The notes under the pieces are model-generated. The model did no database searches. It was not told the origin of the DNA and worked only from the letters and a program-made list of their open reading frames with translations. This document shows, piece after piece, positions 31,549-39,734 of a stretch of DNA of 49,765 nt (positions within the stretch are counted from its first letter, which is position 1; each line of letters opens with the position of its first letter). This DNA comes from JAFGIG01 sp964397545 (GTDB taxonomy: Bacteria > SDB-A). The translations under genes were made by a program, and so were the position numbers. The DNA lies in the NCBI GenBank assembly GCA_964397545.1, contig CAYNIW010000020.1, positions 1 through 49,765 of the forward strand, read 5' to 3'.

Positions 31549-33060
31549 ATGATAAAAACCGCCCTTGTATCCCTGTCCGACAAAAAAGACGCCCTAAAAA
31601 TTATTGAAGTCCTTACCGAAAGAAAAGTAAAAATAATCGCGACCCTTGGAACAGCTAAATTCATAAAAGACAATGGAATTCCAGTTGTGGAAGCGGACTC
31701 CGTCACAGGTCAGAAAGAGATTCTCGGCGGGAGGGTAAAAACTCTTCACCCTTCTCTGTTTGCCGGAATACTGGCGCGGCGGGACAACCCAAAAGACATG
31801 GAACAGCTTAAAGACGCTGGTTTCAGCCCGATTGACCTTGTCGTAGTGAATTTCTATCCCTATGCCGAAAAGGGCTTGAAATCCGGGACAACCGATGAGG
31901 CAGTCGAATTTATAGACATAGGAGGACCTTCTCTCGTCCGTTCAGCGGCGAAAAACCACCGCTGGGTGACTGTTCTGACATCGAATTCCCAATACGGGGA
32001 ATTTGTCGAACAGATAGAAAAAAACAACGGAGACACAACATATGATTTCAGAAAAAAGTGCGCGGCAAAAGTGTTTCGCCTGACATCTCACTACGACGCC
32101 GTCGTGGCAGCATCGCTCGAAAAAGAACCTTTTGAAGAAGAGTCGAGTTTTCCTTTTATCCCCTCAGCCTCTCTGACCTACGGCGAAAATCCTCACCAAA
32201 AAGCTTTTTTTCTTAAAAATCCGATATGCGAGGTTTCTTTCGCCGGATTTCGGGAAGGCATCTCCTATAACAACATCCTCGACGCCGAATCAGCCCTCAG
32301 GGCGGTAAAACTTTTCGAAAGACCTGCCGTCGCCGTAGTCAAGCACCAGAGCATCTGCGGCCTCGCAGAAGACCAAGACGTCCAAAGCGCTTTTAAAAAC
32401 GCTTATGATACCGACCCTGACTCTGCTTTCGGCGGCATATTCGCCGTCAACAGGAAAATTGACTCAGATCTGGCGGAAATAATAGACAAAACGCCGTTTC
32501 TGACCATGATAATAGCTCCGGGAGCCGAAGAAAACGCCTCTAAAATCCTCTCTAAAAAGAAAAAGAGGATAATCGTTCTCAGCGAAGCCCTTTTTTCCTC
32601 AGAAAATTATCTCACCGTAAGGTCTGTAACTGGAGGATTTCTTGTTCAGACAAACGATGCTTTCGAAGATGTTTCCCAATGGGAGACAGTCACGTCTAAA
32701 AAACCCAGCGATGAGACTTTAAGGTCTCTTGTTTTTGCTCAGAAAGCCGTGATGTCCGTCAAATCCAACGCCATCGTCCTGGCTCAATCCACCAAAACGG
32801 TCGGCATTGGAGGCGGAAATGTCAGCAGGATAGATTCAGTTATAATGGCTTGCTCTAAAGCGGGAGAAAAATCGAAAGGGTCGGTGATGGCATCGGACGC
32901 TTTCTTCCCTTTCCCGGACAGTATAGAATACGCGAGAGAAAAAGGGGTTTGTGCAGTCGTTCAACCCGGAGGTTCAAAGATGGACGATAAAGTTCTTGAA
33001 TGCGCCGAAAAGTGTGGTATGATTATGATACACAGCAAAAGAAGGCACTTTTACCATTAG
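31549..33060 (+). CDS. purH: Bifunctional AICAR transformylase/IMP cyclohydrolase
   Basis: A 503-residue cytoplasmic enzyme for the last two steps of IMP synthesis. The N-terminal cyclohydrolase domain shows LVSLSDKKD, ATLGTAKFIKDNG and GGRVKTLHPSLFAGILARR; the transformylase domain carries YGENPHQKAFF, KHQSICGLA (family form KHxNPCG), DPDSAFGGIFAVNR and the C-terminal VVQPGGSKMDDKVLECA. Length is normal. It follows the sugar transferase by ten bases with GAGAGG ahead of ATG and precedes dgt by three bases, forming a mixed operon. No other purine genes are nearby. Confidence 0.96.
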   Translation: MIKTALVSLSDKKDALKIIEVLTERKVKIIATLGTAKFIKDNGIPVVEADSVTGQKEILGGRVKTLHPSLFAGILARRDNPKDMEQLKDAGFSPIDLVVVNFYPYAEKGLKSGTTDEAVEFIDIGGPSLVRSAAKNHRWVTVLTSNSQYGEFVEQIEKNNGDTTYDFRKKCAAKVFRLTSHYDAVVAASLEKEPFEEESSFPFIPSASLTYGENPHQKAFFLKNPICEVSFAGFREGISYNNILDAESALRAVKLFERPAVAVVKHQSICGLAEDQDVQSAFKNAYDTDPDSAFGGIFAVNRKIDSDLAEIIDKTPFLTMIIAPGAEENASKILSKKKKRIIVLSEALFSSENYLTVRSVTGGFLVQTNDAFEDVSQWETVTSKKPSDETLRSLVFAQKAVMSVKSNAIVLAQSTKTVGIGGGNVSRIDSVIMACSKAGEKSKGSVMASDAFFPFPDSIEYAREKGVCAVVQPGGSKMDDKVLECAEKCGMIMIHSKRRHFYH

Positions 33061-33063
33061 AAA

Positions 33064-34221
33064 ATGTTGAGACACCGAAAAGATTTGGAAGATTTCGAAG
33101 AGAAATTTCTGGCTCATTGCGCCTTTTCTTCGAAAAAAAGCTCCGGAAGGGATTTCTCCGAACCTGAAAGCGAGTTCAGAACCGTCTTTCAGCGCGACAG
33201 AGACAGAATTATCCACTCCAGAGCTTTCAGACACATGGAATACAAAACTCAGGTCTTCGTCAACCACGTCGGAGATTACTACAGGACAAGACTCACCCAC
33301 ACTCTCGAAGTGGCTCAGATAGCCAAATCGGTCGCGAAGACATTGATGCTCAATGAAGATTTGACAGAAGCAATTTCACTCGCCCACGACATAGGACACA
33401 CCCCGTTCGGCCACGCCGGTGAGGAAGCCCTCAGAGAACTCATGGCGGAAGACGGCGGATTCGAGCACAACCGCCAGGGTCTCAGAGTAGTCGAAAAACT
33501 TGAATTCAGAACAGACAAATACAACGGCTTGAATCTCACTGTCGAGACAAGAGAAGGGATAGCCAAACACAGGAGCGAATACGACAGCCCCGGTGTTGAA
33601 TTCAGCAAAGCCTTTCTCCCCGGAAAAAGTCCTTTTCTCGAAGCTCAGATAGTAAATGTCGCCGATGAAGTAGCTTACAACAATCACGACATAGACGACG
33701 GACTGAAATCCGGTTTCTTATCTCTCTCTCAACTGAACGAAATACCTCTTTGGAGAGAAACCATGGATTCGGTTTCCGATTCTGATGAAAAAAACGAAAA
33801 ACTCCTCAGAATCAAGGCGGTGAGAGAACTTATAGGAAGGCAAATAGAAGATGTCATCATGACATCGGAAGAAAACATAGAAAAAAGCGGAGTTAAAAGC
33901 GTCGAAGATGTCAGAGAAAATCCCCCGCTCATTGACTTTTCCCGGAAGATGAAAAAAGACAACCGCCTTTTGAAGGAATTTCTCTATCACAATCTGTATC
34001 AGCACTACAAAGTGGTGAAAATGCAGGACAAAGCCAAAAGGTTCGTCACAAGACTTTTTGAGTCATACCTCAGAGAACCCCGGCAGCTGCCTCCGTTTCA
34101 CCAGTCGAGAATTCAAAACGAAGGAGAGAAAAGGGTTATATGCGATTACATCGCGGGAATGACCGACAGATACGCTTTAGACGAATATTCGCGGCTGTTC
34201 GAGCCGTATACGAGACTTTGA
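33064..34221 (+). CDS. dgt: Deoxyguanosinetriphosphate triphosphohydrolase-like protein (dGTPase)
   Basis: A 385-residue HD-family enzyme hydrolysing dNTPs to deoxynucleosides and triphosphate. The N-terminal RDRIIHSRAFRHMEYKTQVF signature, His79 in TRLTHTLEVAQIA and the HD pair 108-109 in LAHDIGHTPFGHAGEEAL are diagnostic of the type 2 dGTPase group. Other features: TVETREGIAKHRS, VADEVAYNNHDIDDG. It starts ATG three bases after purH, suiting a nucleotide-pool role. Substrate preference among dNTPs not deducible. Confidence 0.94.
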   Translation: MLRHRKDLEDFEEKFLAHCAFSSKKSSGRDFSEPESEFRTVFQRDRDRIIHSRAFRHMEYKTQVFVNHVGDYYRTRLTHTLEVAQIAKSVAKTLMLNEDLTEAISLAHDIGHTPFGHAGEEALRELMAEDGGFEHNRQGLRVVEKLEFRTDKYNGLNLTVETREGIAKHRSEYDSPGVEFSKAFLPGKSPFLEAQIVNVADEVAYNNHDIDDGLKSGFLSLSQLNEIPLWRETMDSVSDSDEKNEKLLRIKAVRELIGRQIEDVIMTSEENIEKSGVKSVEDVRENPPLIDFSRKMKKDNRLLKEFLYHNLYQHYKVVKMQDKAKRFVTRLFESYLREPRQLPPFHQSRIQNEGEKRVICDYIAGMTDRYALDEYSRLFEPYTRL

Positions 34222-34249
34222 AACTTTTTTAATCCTAAAGGAGGTTTTC

Positions 34250-35317
34250 ATGAAACACAAAAAGCTGTTCATCCCGGGTCCTGTGGAAGTGTCAGAGGAC
34301 ATCTTGCAGGAAATGGGGCATTTCATGGTCGGCCACAGGAGCAAAGAATATTCGGAGCTTCATGGAGAAGTCGTGCCGAAACTTAAAAAGCTCCTGTTCA
34401 CTGAAAACGAAGTTTACCTCGGCACTCATTCTTCGACAGGTTGGATGGAAGCCGCCATAAGGAACTGCGGACACAAAAGAATCCTCGCCTGCGTAAACGG
34501 CGCTTTTTCAAAAAGATGGTATCAGATAGCGGCGCCGAATAAAGTCGAAGCGGACAAATACGAAGTAGAATGGGGTAAAGGCCACGACCCGAAAGAAATA
34601 GACAAACTGCTTTCTACCGGGAAATATGACTGTTTTCTCGTCGTCCACAACGAAACCTCAACAGGCGTCATGAACAGGCTTCAAGAGATATCCGACGTCC
34701 TTAAAAAATACCCCGATGTAATCTTCTGCGTGGATTCTGTCTCATCCATGACAGGTGTGAAAATAGAAGTGGACAAACTCGGCCTTGACGTCTGTCTCGC
34801 CGGTGTTCAGAAAGCCTTCGCTCTGCCGCCCGGACTTGCGGTCGCGGCTGTGAGCAAAAAAGCGCTTGAAAAATCGGCTAAAGCTGAAAACAAAGGGTAT
34901 TACTTCGATTTCGTCGAGTTCCAGAAATATCAGGAAAAAAACCAGACGCCGACAACACCTGCAATTTCGCATATATTCGCCATCAACAAACAGCTCGACA
35001 AATTCTTCGCCGAAGGACTCGACAACAGATTTGCAAGACACCTCGAAATGGCAAATTATATCAGGGAATGGGCAAAAAAGAATTTCGCTCTCTTCCCCGA
35101 ACCCGGACTTGAATCCGTAACCCTGACTTGTATAACGAACACGAAAGGCATAAGCGTAGCCGACCTGAACAAAAAACTCGCTGAAAAAGACATGACTCTC
35201 TCCAACGGATACGGCGATCTGAAGGAAAAGACTTTCAGGATAGCCCATATGGGCGATCTGACGATGAAAGACATGAAAGAACTGATAACCGCCGTCAATG
35301 AAATTCTCGGACTTTAA
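34250..35317 (+). CDS. Class V aminotransferase (phosphoserine/serine-pyruvate type)
   Basis: A 355-residue PLP enzyme. The N-terminus IPGPVEVSEDILQEMGHFMV and GTHSSTGWMEAAIRN are typical of the alanine-glyoxylate/serine-pyruvate group; Asp162 (CVDSVSSMTG) and Lys188 (LAGVQKAFALPPG) hold the cofactor. Its ribosome binding site is AAAGGAGG. It lies nine bases before serA, and in many thermophiles and archaea this subgroup replaces SerC. I therefore predict phosphohydroxypyruvate:glutamate aminotransferase in serine synthesis; alanine-glyoxylate activity is the alternative. Confidence 0.9.
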   Translation: MKHKKLFIPGPVEVSEDILQEMGHFMVGHRSKEYSELHGEVVPKLKKLLFTENEVYLGTHSSTGWMEAAIRNCGHKRILACVNGAFSKRWYQIAAPNKVEADKYEVEWGKGHDPKEIDKLLSTGKYDCFLVVHNETSTGVMNRLQEISDVLKKYPDVIFCVDSVSSMTGVKIEVDKLGLDVCLAGVQKAFALPPGLAVAAVSKKALEKSAKAENKGYYFDFVEFQKYQEKNQTPTTPAISHIFAINKQLDKFFAEGLDNRFARHLEMANYIREWAKKNFALFPEPGLESVTLTCITNTKGISVADLNKKLAEKDMTLSNGYGDLKEKTFRIAHMGDLTMKDMKELITAVNEILGL

Positions 35318-35326
35318 GGAGGCGCC

Positions 35327-36244
35327 ATGAAAGTTTTAGTCTGCGACCCTTTGGACGAAAAAGCAGTTGAAAAGATGAAATCAGCCGGAGTAACCGTTGA
35401 CGTCAAAACAGAAATGAAACCCGACGAACTGATAAAAACCATCCCCGGATACGACGCCTGCGTTGTCCGCTCGGCGACGAAGATAACCAAAGACGTAATA
35501 GAAGCGGCGAAGTCCTCTCTAAAGTTAATCGTCAGAGGCGGAGTCGGCGTTGACAACATAGACGTCGAAGCGGCAAAAGCGGCAGGGATGGAAGTAAAAA
35601 ACACACCAGCGGCGAGCTCCGCTTCAGTTGCCGAACTTGCTTTAGCGCATATATTCGCCCTTTACAGATACATTCCGAGAGCTACATACGGTATAAAAAA
35701 CGGCAAATGGGAGAAAAAAGACCTTAAAGGAAAAGAACTTTCCGGAAAGACAATTTCAATAATCGGCTACGGAAGAATAGGCTCAGAACTGGCTAAAAGA
35801 GCCCACGCCCTGGGAATGAATGTCCAGGTCTTCCAGCACGTCACCGAGATAAAACCTCCCTTCCCCGAAATGAAAGTCCTAAAGGACCTTGGAGAAGCTG
35901 TTTCCACTGCCGATATCGTCTGTCTCCATATGCCAAAGACTGAAAAGACGAAAAACCTGTTCGATAAAAATCTCATCGCCAAAATGAAAAAAGGCGCCCT
36001 TCTCATAAACTGCGCCCGGGGAGGAATAATAGACGAGGCGGCTCTTGCTGAAGCCCTCAAGAGCGGGCATCTTTTCGGAGCAGGACTCGACGTCTATGCC
36101 GATGAGCCCGTAAAACCCGGCAATCCTCTTCTTGAGCTCGACAACGTCTCACTGACGCCTCACATAGGCGCTCTGACAGCCGAAGCTCAGAAAAGAGTAG
36201 GAGGAGAAGTCGCCGACATCATTGTCGCATACGCGAAAGGATAA
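35327..36244 (+). CDS. serA: D-3-phosphoglycerate dehydrogenase, short form
   Basis: A 305-residue D-2-hydroxyacid dehydrogenase. Substrate-binding RGGVGVDNID (70-79), nucleotide fold GYGRIGSELAKRA (147-159) and catalytic Arg231, Glu260 and His279 are all present. It lacks C-terminal ACT domains, so serine feedback inhibition through ACT is not expected. The acidic residue that normally ends the second strand of the NAD fold and selects NAD is not obvious (NVQVFQHVT), so cofactor preference is uncertain. Together with the preceding aminotransferase it forms a serine pathway pair. GGAGG precedes the ATG; a strong terminator follows. Confidence 0.92.
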   Translation: MKVLVCDPLDEKAVEKMKSAGVTVDVKTEMKPDELIKTIPGYDACVVRSATKITKDVIEAAKSSLKLIVRGGVGVDNIDVEAAKAAGMEVKNTPAASSASVAELALAHIFALYRYIPRATYGIKNGKWEKKDLKGKELSGKTISIIGYGRIGSELAKRAHALGMNVQVFQHVTEIKPPFPEMKVLKDLGEAVSTADIVCLHMPKTEKTKNLFDKNLIAKMKKGALLINCARGGIIDEAALAEALKSGHLFGAGLDVYADEPVKPGNPLLELDNVSLTPHIGALTAEAQKRVGGEVADIIVAYAKG

Positions 36245-36273
36245 AAAAGGGGGCGCAAGCCCCCTTTTTTTTT
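36243..36273. terminator. Strong bidirectional terminator
   Basis: Six A, GGGGGC, tetraloop GCAA, GCCCCC and nine T. The stem is perfect with a GNRA loop. Because the A and T tracts are symmetrical it can end both serA transcription and the convergent YitT gene, whose stop lies in it. Confidence 0.95.
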
Positions 36274-37138
36274 ACAAAGTCGTCCTGTCAATTCTTCTGA
36301 AACCCGAACCCAGGACGTCGAAGGCGTCATAGAGAACTATGAAAGCGTTTTTGTCAACCTCTTTGACAATGTCTATGAGCTGAAATACCTGATTTCTCGA
36401 AATTACGCAGAATATAACAGGCCTTTCCGCGCCCGTGAAACCGCCTTCCGACCTCATCAAGGTGGTGCCTCTTCCGAGTGAGGACATGATTTTTTCGTTT
36501 ATCTCTTCGTATTTGTCTGAAATTATATAGGCGGTCTTTGCTATGGACAGTCCCTGCATGACCAGATCACATGTTTTTGCGGATATGAAAAGGCCCAACA
36601 TAGCCCAGACGAGCAGGTTGAGATCCTTGAAAGCGAGACACGCGAAAAGGATTATAATTGTATCAACAAACATGAATCCCATGCCCATGGGCAGTCCTGT
36701 GTATTTTTTTATGAGAGCGACAGGTATATCCGTTCCCGCTGTGGAACCCCTGTGCCTGAAAATCACTCCCAGTCCAATACCAAGAAGGACATTGCCGGCA
36801 AGGCACGCCAGAAGAGTCTGATCCGTCAGGGCAAGGTAGCCCTTGTATTGCGGAATGCTGACCAGGAATGCTCCAAGCGTTTTCGTGGTGAAAGCGTTTC
36901 CCGGTCCAAAAAGATCGACAAAAAATGAAAGTGTTATTATTCCCCATGCCGTCTTTACGCCGAACGTTTTTCCGATGAATATAACGCCGAGGATAAAAAG
37001 CGGTATATTAAAAACGAGCATGACAATTCCGGTTTGAAACCCGAAAAGGATATGCATGACCTGAGCGAGTCCGCTTATTCCTCCTGGAGCTATCCTGTGG
37101 GGGATAAGATAAAGCGATATCCCAGCTCCTGCCAGCAA
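36272..37138 (-). CDS. YitT family membrane protein (DUF2179)
   Basis: A protein of at least 288 residues with about five membrane spans followed by a cytosolic DUF2179 domain (about 215-288; YIISDKYEEINEKIMSSLGRGTT and FCVISRNQVFQLIDIVKEVD). IPHRIAPGGISGLAQV and GNVLLGIGLGVIFRHRGSTAGTDI are family motifs. The first NTG start (TTG 37138) cuts into the first span. In-frame sequence continues upstream as KKTKTGLFIYDSVWIAAGS, which completes that span as in the family, but no NTG codon occurs there back to the glnA stop. The true start is thus unclear. Last in the wlbA-glnA-yitT strand group. Function of YitT proteins is unknown. Confidence 0.88.
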   Translation of the reverse strand: MLAGAGISLYLIPHRIAPGGISGLAQVMHILFGFQTGIVMLVFNIPLFILGVIFIGKTFGVKTAWGIITLSFFVDLFGPGNAFTTKTLGAFLVSIPQYKGYLALTDQTLLACLAGNVLLGIGLGVIFRHRGSTAGTDIPVALIKKYTGLPMGMGFMFVDTIIILFACLAFKDLNLLVWAMLGLFISAKTCDLVMQGLSIAKTAYIISDKYEEINEKIMSSLGRGTTLMRSEGGFTGAERPVIFCVISRNQVFQLIDIVKEVDKNAFIVLYDAFDVLGSGFRRIDRTTL

Positions 37139-37202
37139 TGAACCTGCCGCTATCCAGACCGAATCGTATATGAAAAGGCCTGTCTTTGTTTTTTTTAGGC
37201 GC

Positions 37203-38639
37203 TCAGATGTCGTAATAGAGCTCGATTTCGTAGGGGTGAGTTCTTATTTTTAACGGTATTATTTCGTTCTCCGTCTTGATTTTCACCCATACTTCGATTA
37301 GTTCTTCGTCGAACACGCCTCCCTCTTTCAAATATTCGTTGTCTTGCTGAAGAAATTCGAGAGATTTTTCAAAAGATGAAGGTATTGAAAGAAACCTTCT
37401 CTGCTCCCGAGGAGGAAGTTCGAAAAGATTTTTGTCAAGAGGTCCGAATTTTTGGGATGAAATCTTTTTGTTGATGCCGTCAAGACCCGCCATCAGCATG
37501 GCAGAAACAGCGAGGTAGGGGTTGCATGTGGCATCGGGCATGCGGAACTCGATTCTCTTTTGATCCTGTGAGACGGCTGATTTAGGAATTCTTATCGCCG
37601 AACTTCTGTTTGCCACTGAAAAGAAAAATCTCGTCGGCGCTTCATATCCTTCCACGAGCCTTCTGTAGGAATTAGTAGAAGGATTTGTAAAGGCCATCAC
37701 CGACTGTCCGTGCGTTCCGAGACCGGCTATGTAATTAAGGGCTTCGCCGCTCAGGTCGAAATACCCGCCTTGGGAATAAAAAAGATTTTTTCCGTCTTTC
37801 TGGAGCTTCTGGTGAAAATGAAGTCCGTTGCCCGGTTCTCCGAAAATCGGCTTGGGCATGAAAGTCGCTGATTTTCCTCTTTTGTGGCACACATTTCTTA
37901 TTATGTATTTCGCTATCATAACTTTGTCTGCGCATTTGACAAGCCCGGGCGAAAGCGAGAGTTCAATTTCAGCCTGTCCTGCTCCTCCGACTTCGTGATG
38001 ATGGTATCTCACCGGGACTCCCGCTTTCTCGAGCGAGAGACAAATTTCAGCTCTGAGGTCATGGAGGGAATCCGCAGGATAAATCGCGTGGTATCCGCCT
38101 TTGTGTTTTATGCAGGGTTCTGTTCTTTCTTCCTGAGAGTTCCAATGCGCCTCGTCGGAATCGACGCCGAAACCAAAATCATAGGGCTCAGATGAAAAAC
38201 GGACTGAATCGAAAGCGTAGAACTCAAGTTCAGGCATCCAGTGGCTTTCGTCGGCGACTTTTGACTCTTTTATGTATTCTTCAGCTCTCTTTGCTACTCC
38301 TCTGGGGTCTCTCTTGAAAGCTTTGAGCGTGTCGGCTTCGACTATATCGCATATAAAAGAGAGCGCAGGTATTTCGTAGAACTCATCCAGGAATCCAGTG
38401 TCGGGATCCGGGAGAACATTCAGGTCTCCGGCTTCAAGTGAAGTGAAACCCGGAAAATTTGACCCGTCAAAACCGACTCCTTTTTCGAAAAGCGATTCCT
38501 TGACGTTAGAGACGGGCAATGTAAGGTGGTGCCACTTCCCTATCATGTCAGAAAACTTCAGATCGACGAATTTGATGTCCTCTTCCTTGATTCTCCTTAA
38601 AATCTCTTCAACGGCGGTTTTATTACCCTGAGACTGCAT
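37203..38639 (-). CDS. glnA: Glutamine synthetase type I
   Basis: A 478-residue ligase making glutamine from glutamate, ammonium and ATP; family members form dodecamers. Beta-grasp start VDLKFSDMIGKWHH, catalytic-domain motifs GFDGSNFPGF, HHHEVGGAGQAEIE, GNGLHFHQKL and NRSSAIRIP are present. The adenylylation tyrosine of enteric enzymes is replaced: NLFELPP has Phe406 where NLYDLPP has Tyr. Regulation by GlnE-type adenylylation is therefore unlikely. The ATG follows TTAGGAGGTG. It lies 29 bases after the wlbA-like gene and ahead of yitT on the same strand. Confidence 0.97.
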   Translation of the reverse strand: MQSQGNKTAVEEILRRIKEEDIKFVDLKFSDMIGKWHHLTLPVSNVKESLFEKGVGFDGSNFPGFTSLEAGDLNVLPDPDTGFLDEFYEIPALSFICDIVEADTLKAFKRDPRGVAKRAEEYIKESKVADESHWMPELEFYAFDSVRFSSEPYDFGFGVDSDEAHWNSQEERTEPCIKHKGGYHAIYPADSLHDLRAEICLSLEKAGVPVRYHHHEVGGAGQAEIELSLSPGLVKCADKVMIAKYIIRNVCHKRGKSATFMPKPIFGEPGNGLHFHQKLQKDGKNLFYSQGGYFDLSGEALNYIAGLGTHGQSVMAFTNPSTNSYRRLVEGYEAPTRFFFSVANRSSAIRIPKSAVSQDQKRIEFRMPDATCNPYLAVSAMLMAGLDGINKKISSQKFGPLDKNLFELPPREQRRFLSIPSSFEKSLEFLQQDNEYLKEGGVFDEELIEVWVKIKTENEIIPLKIRTHPYEIELYYDI

Positions 38640-38668
38640 AACACCTCCTAAATTTATTTGGACACAAA

Positions 38669-39604
38669 CTATCTTAAAAACGGGTGCGGATATTGTTTTT
38701 TCGAGGTCTTTTCAGAAACCCTCATAGAGTAGGCTAACTCTATCGAGGGCCTGACTATATCAATGCCGAAACCGCCCCCCGCGAGTATGTCTTCATATAC
38801 TTTCGTGTGAAGGTCCGTAAATCCCTTGGTGAACTCTATTTCTTCACCGTCTATGTTTATGGACCTGTAAGTTGTTTTTCCTTCGAGAATGCAGGCTTCG
38901 GGCAAGTCTTTTCTTTCAATGGAGAGAAACCACCGGACATTCGCATCCTCGAGTTCCGTGAAACCCGACATCCTGTTTTTATCTCTGAGATAGACTTCAT
39001 TTCTGACAGCTTTACCGAAATACCAAAGCAGAAGGTCGAAAAAATGTATCCCTATGTTGCAGACTATTCCTCCTGATTTTTCAGCGTCTCCTTTCCATGA
39101 ATAGTTATACCAGGGGCCTCTCGAGGTTATGTAAGTGAGTATGACTTCCTTTTTCTTTTTGCCTTTTCTGATTTTTTTCTTTAACTCCGTCAGAGCGCCG
39201 TGAACCCTGAGCTGAAGGACACAGAATACTTTTTTCCCGGTCTCTTCTTCCAAACCGGAGAGGGCGTCGAGGTTCGAAGGTTTTAAGACCAGAGGCTTTT
39301 CGCACACGGCGTGTGCTTCGAGCCTTAACGCGAGACGGATGTGTGAGTCGTGAAGATGGTTGGGAGAGCAGATTGATATGTAATGAGCTCTTTCTTCTTG
39401 GGACTTTCTTCTCAGCTTTTCAAGATGCCTGTCAAACCTTTCAATTTCAGTGAAAAAACTCGCATCGGGAAAATACCTGTCGAGTATGCCCACCGAATCG
39501 TGGGGATCAACTGCGGCGATGAGATTGTTGCCCGTGTTTTTTATCGCCTCCAAATGCCTCGGTGCTATATATCCGGCGACACCCGTAATAGCGAAGTTCT
39601 TCAT
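38669..39604 (-). CDS. WlbA/WbpB-like nucleotide-sugar dehydrogenase (Gfo/Idh/MocA)
   Basis: A 311-residue NAD-dependent oxidoreductase. The N-terminus ITGVAGYIAPRHLEAIKNTG, then AAVDPHDSVGILDRYFPDA and FFTEIERFDRHL, closely follows the WlbA/WbpB group that oxidises the 3-OH of UDP-GlcNAc uronate. The Gfo/Idh signature is CEKPLVLKP. I use ATG 39604 behind AAAGGGTGG; the open frame has five extra codons. The expected partner aminotransferase could be the DegT gene at 28906-30027; acetyltransferase WbpD/WlbB is not in the window. Divergent from another Gfo/Idh/MocA gene. Confidence 0.93.
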   Translation of the reverse strand: MKNFAITGVAGYIAPRHLEAIKNTGNNLIAAVDPHDSVGILDRYFPDASFFTEIERFDRHLEKLRRKSQEERAHYISICSPNHLHDSHIRLALRLEAHAVCEKPLVLKPSNLDALSGLEEETGKKVFCVLQLRVHGALTELKKKIRKGKKKKEVILTYITSRGPWYNYSWKGDAEKSGGIVCNIGIHFFDLLLWYFGKAVRNEVYLRDKNRMSGFTELEDANVRWFLSIERKDLPEACILEGKTTYRSINIDGEEIEFTKGFTDLHTKVYEDILAGGGFGIDIVRPSIELAYSMRVSEKTSKKQYPHPFLR

Positions 39605-39734
39605 ATACCACCCTTTCAAAAAAACATGTTGATTGTTGCCAAACTAACGGAAGAATATTATATTATCTAATCAAGCGCCGAGTCAAACAACGATAAAAAG
39701 CTTAAATAGAATAAAACGCTTTGAAAGGCGGCTT

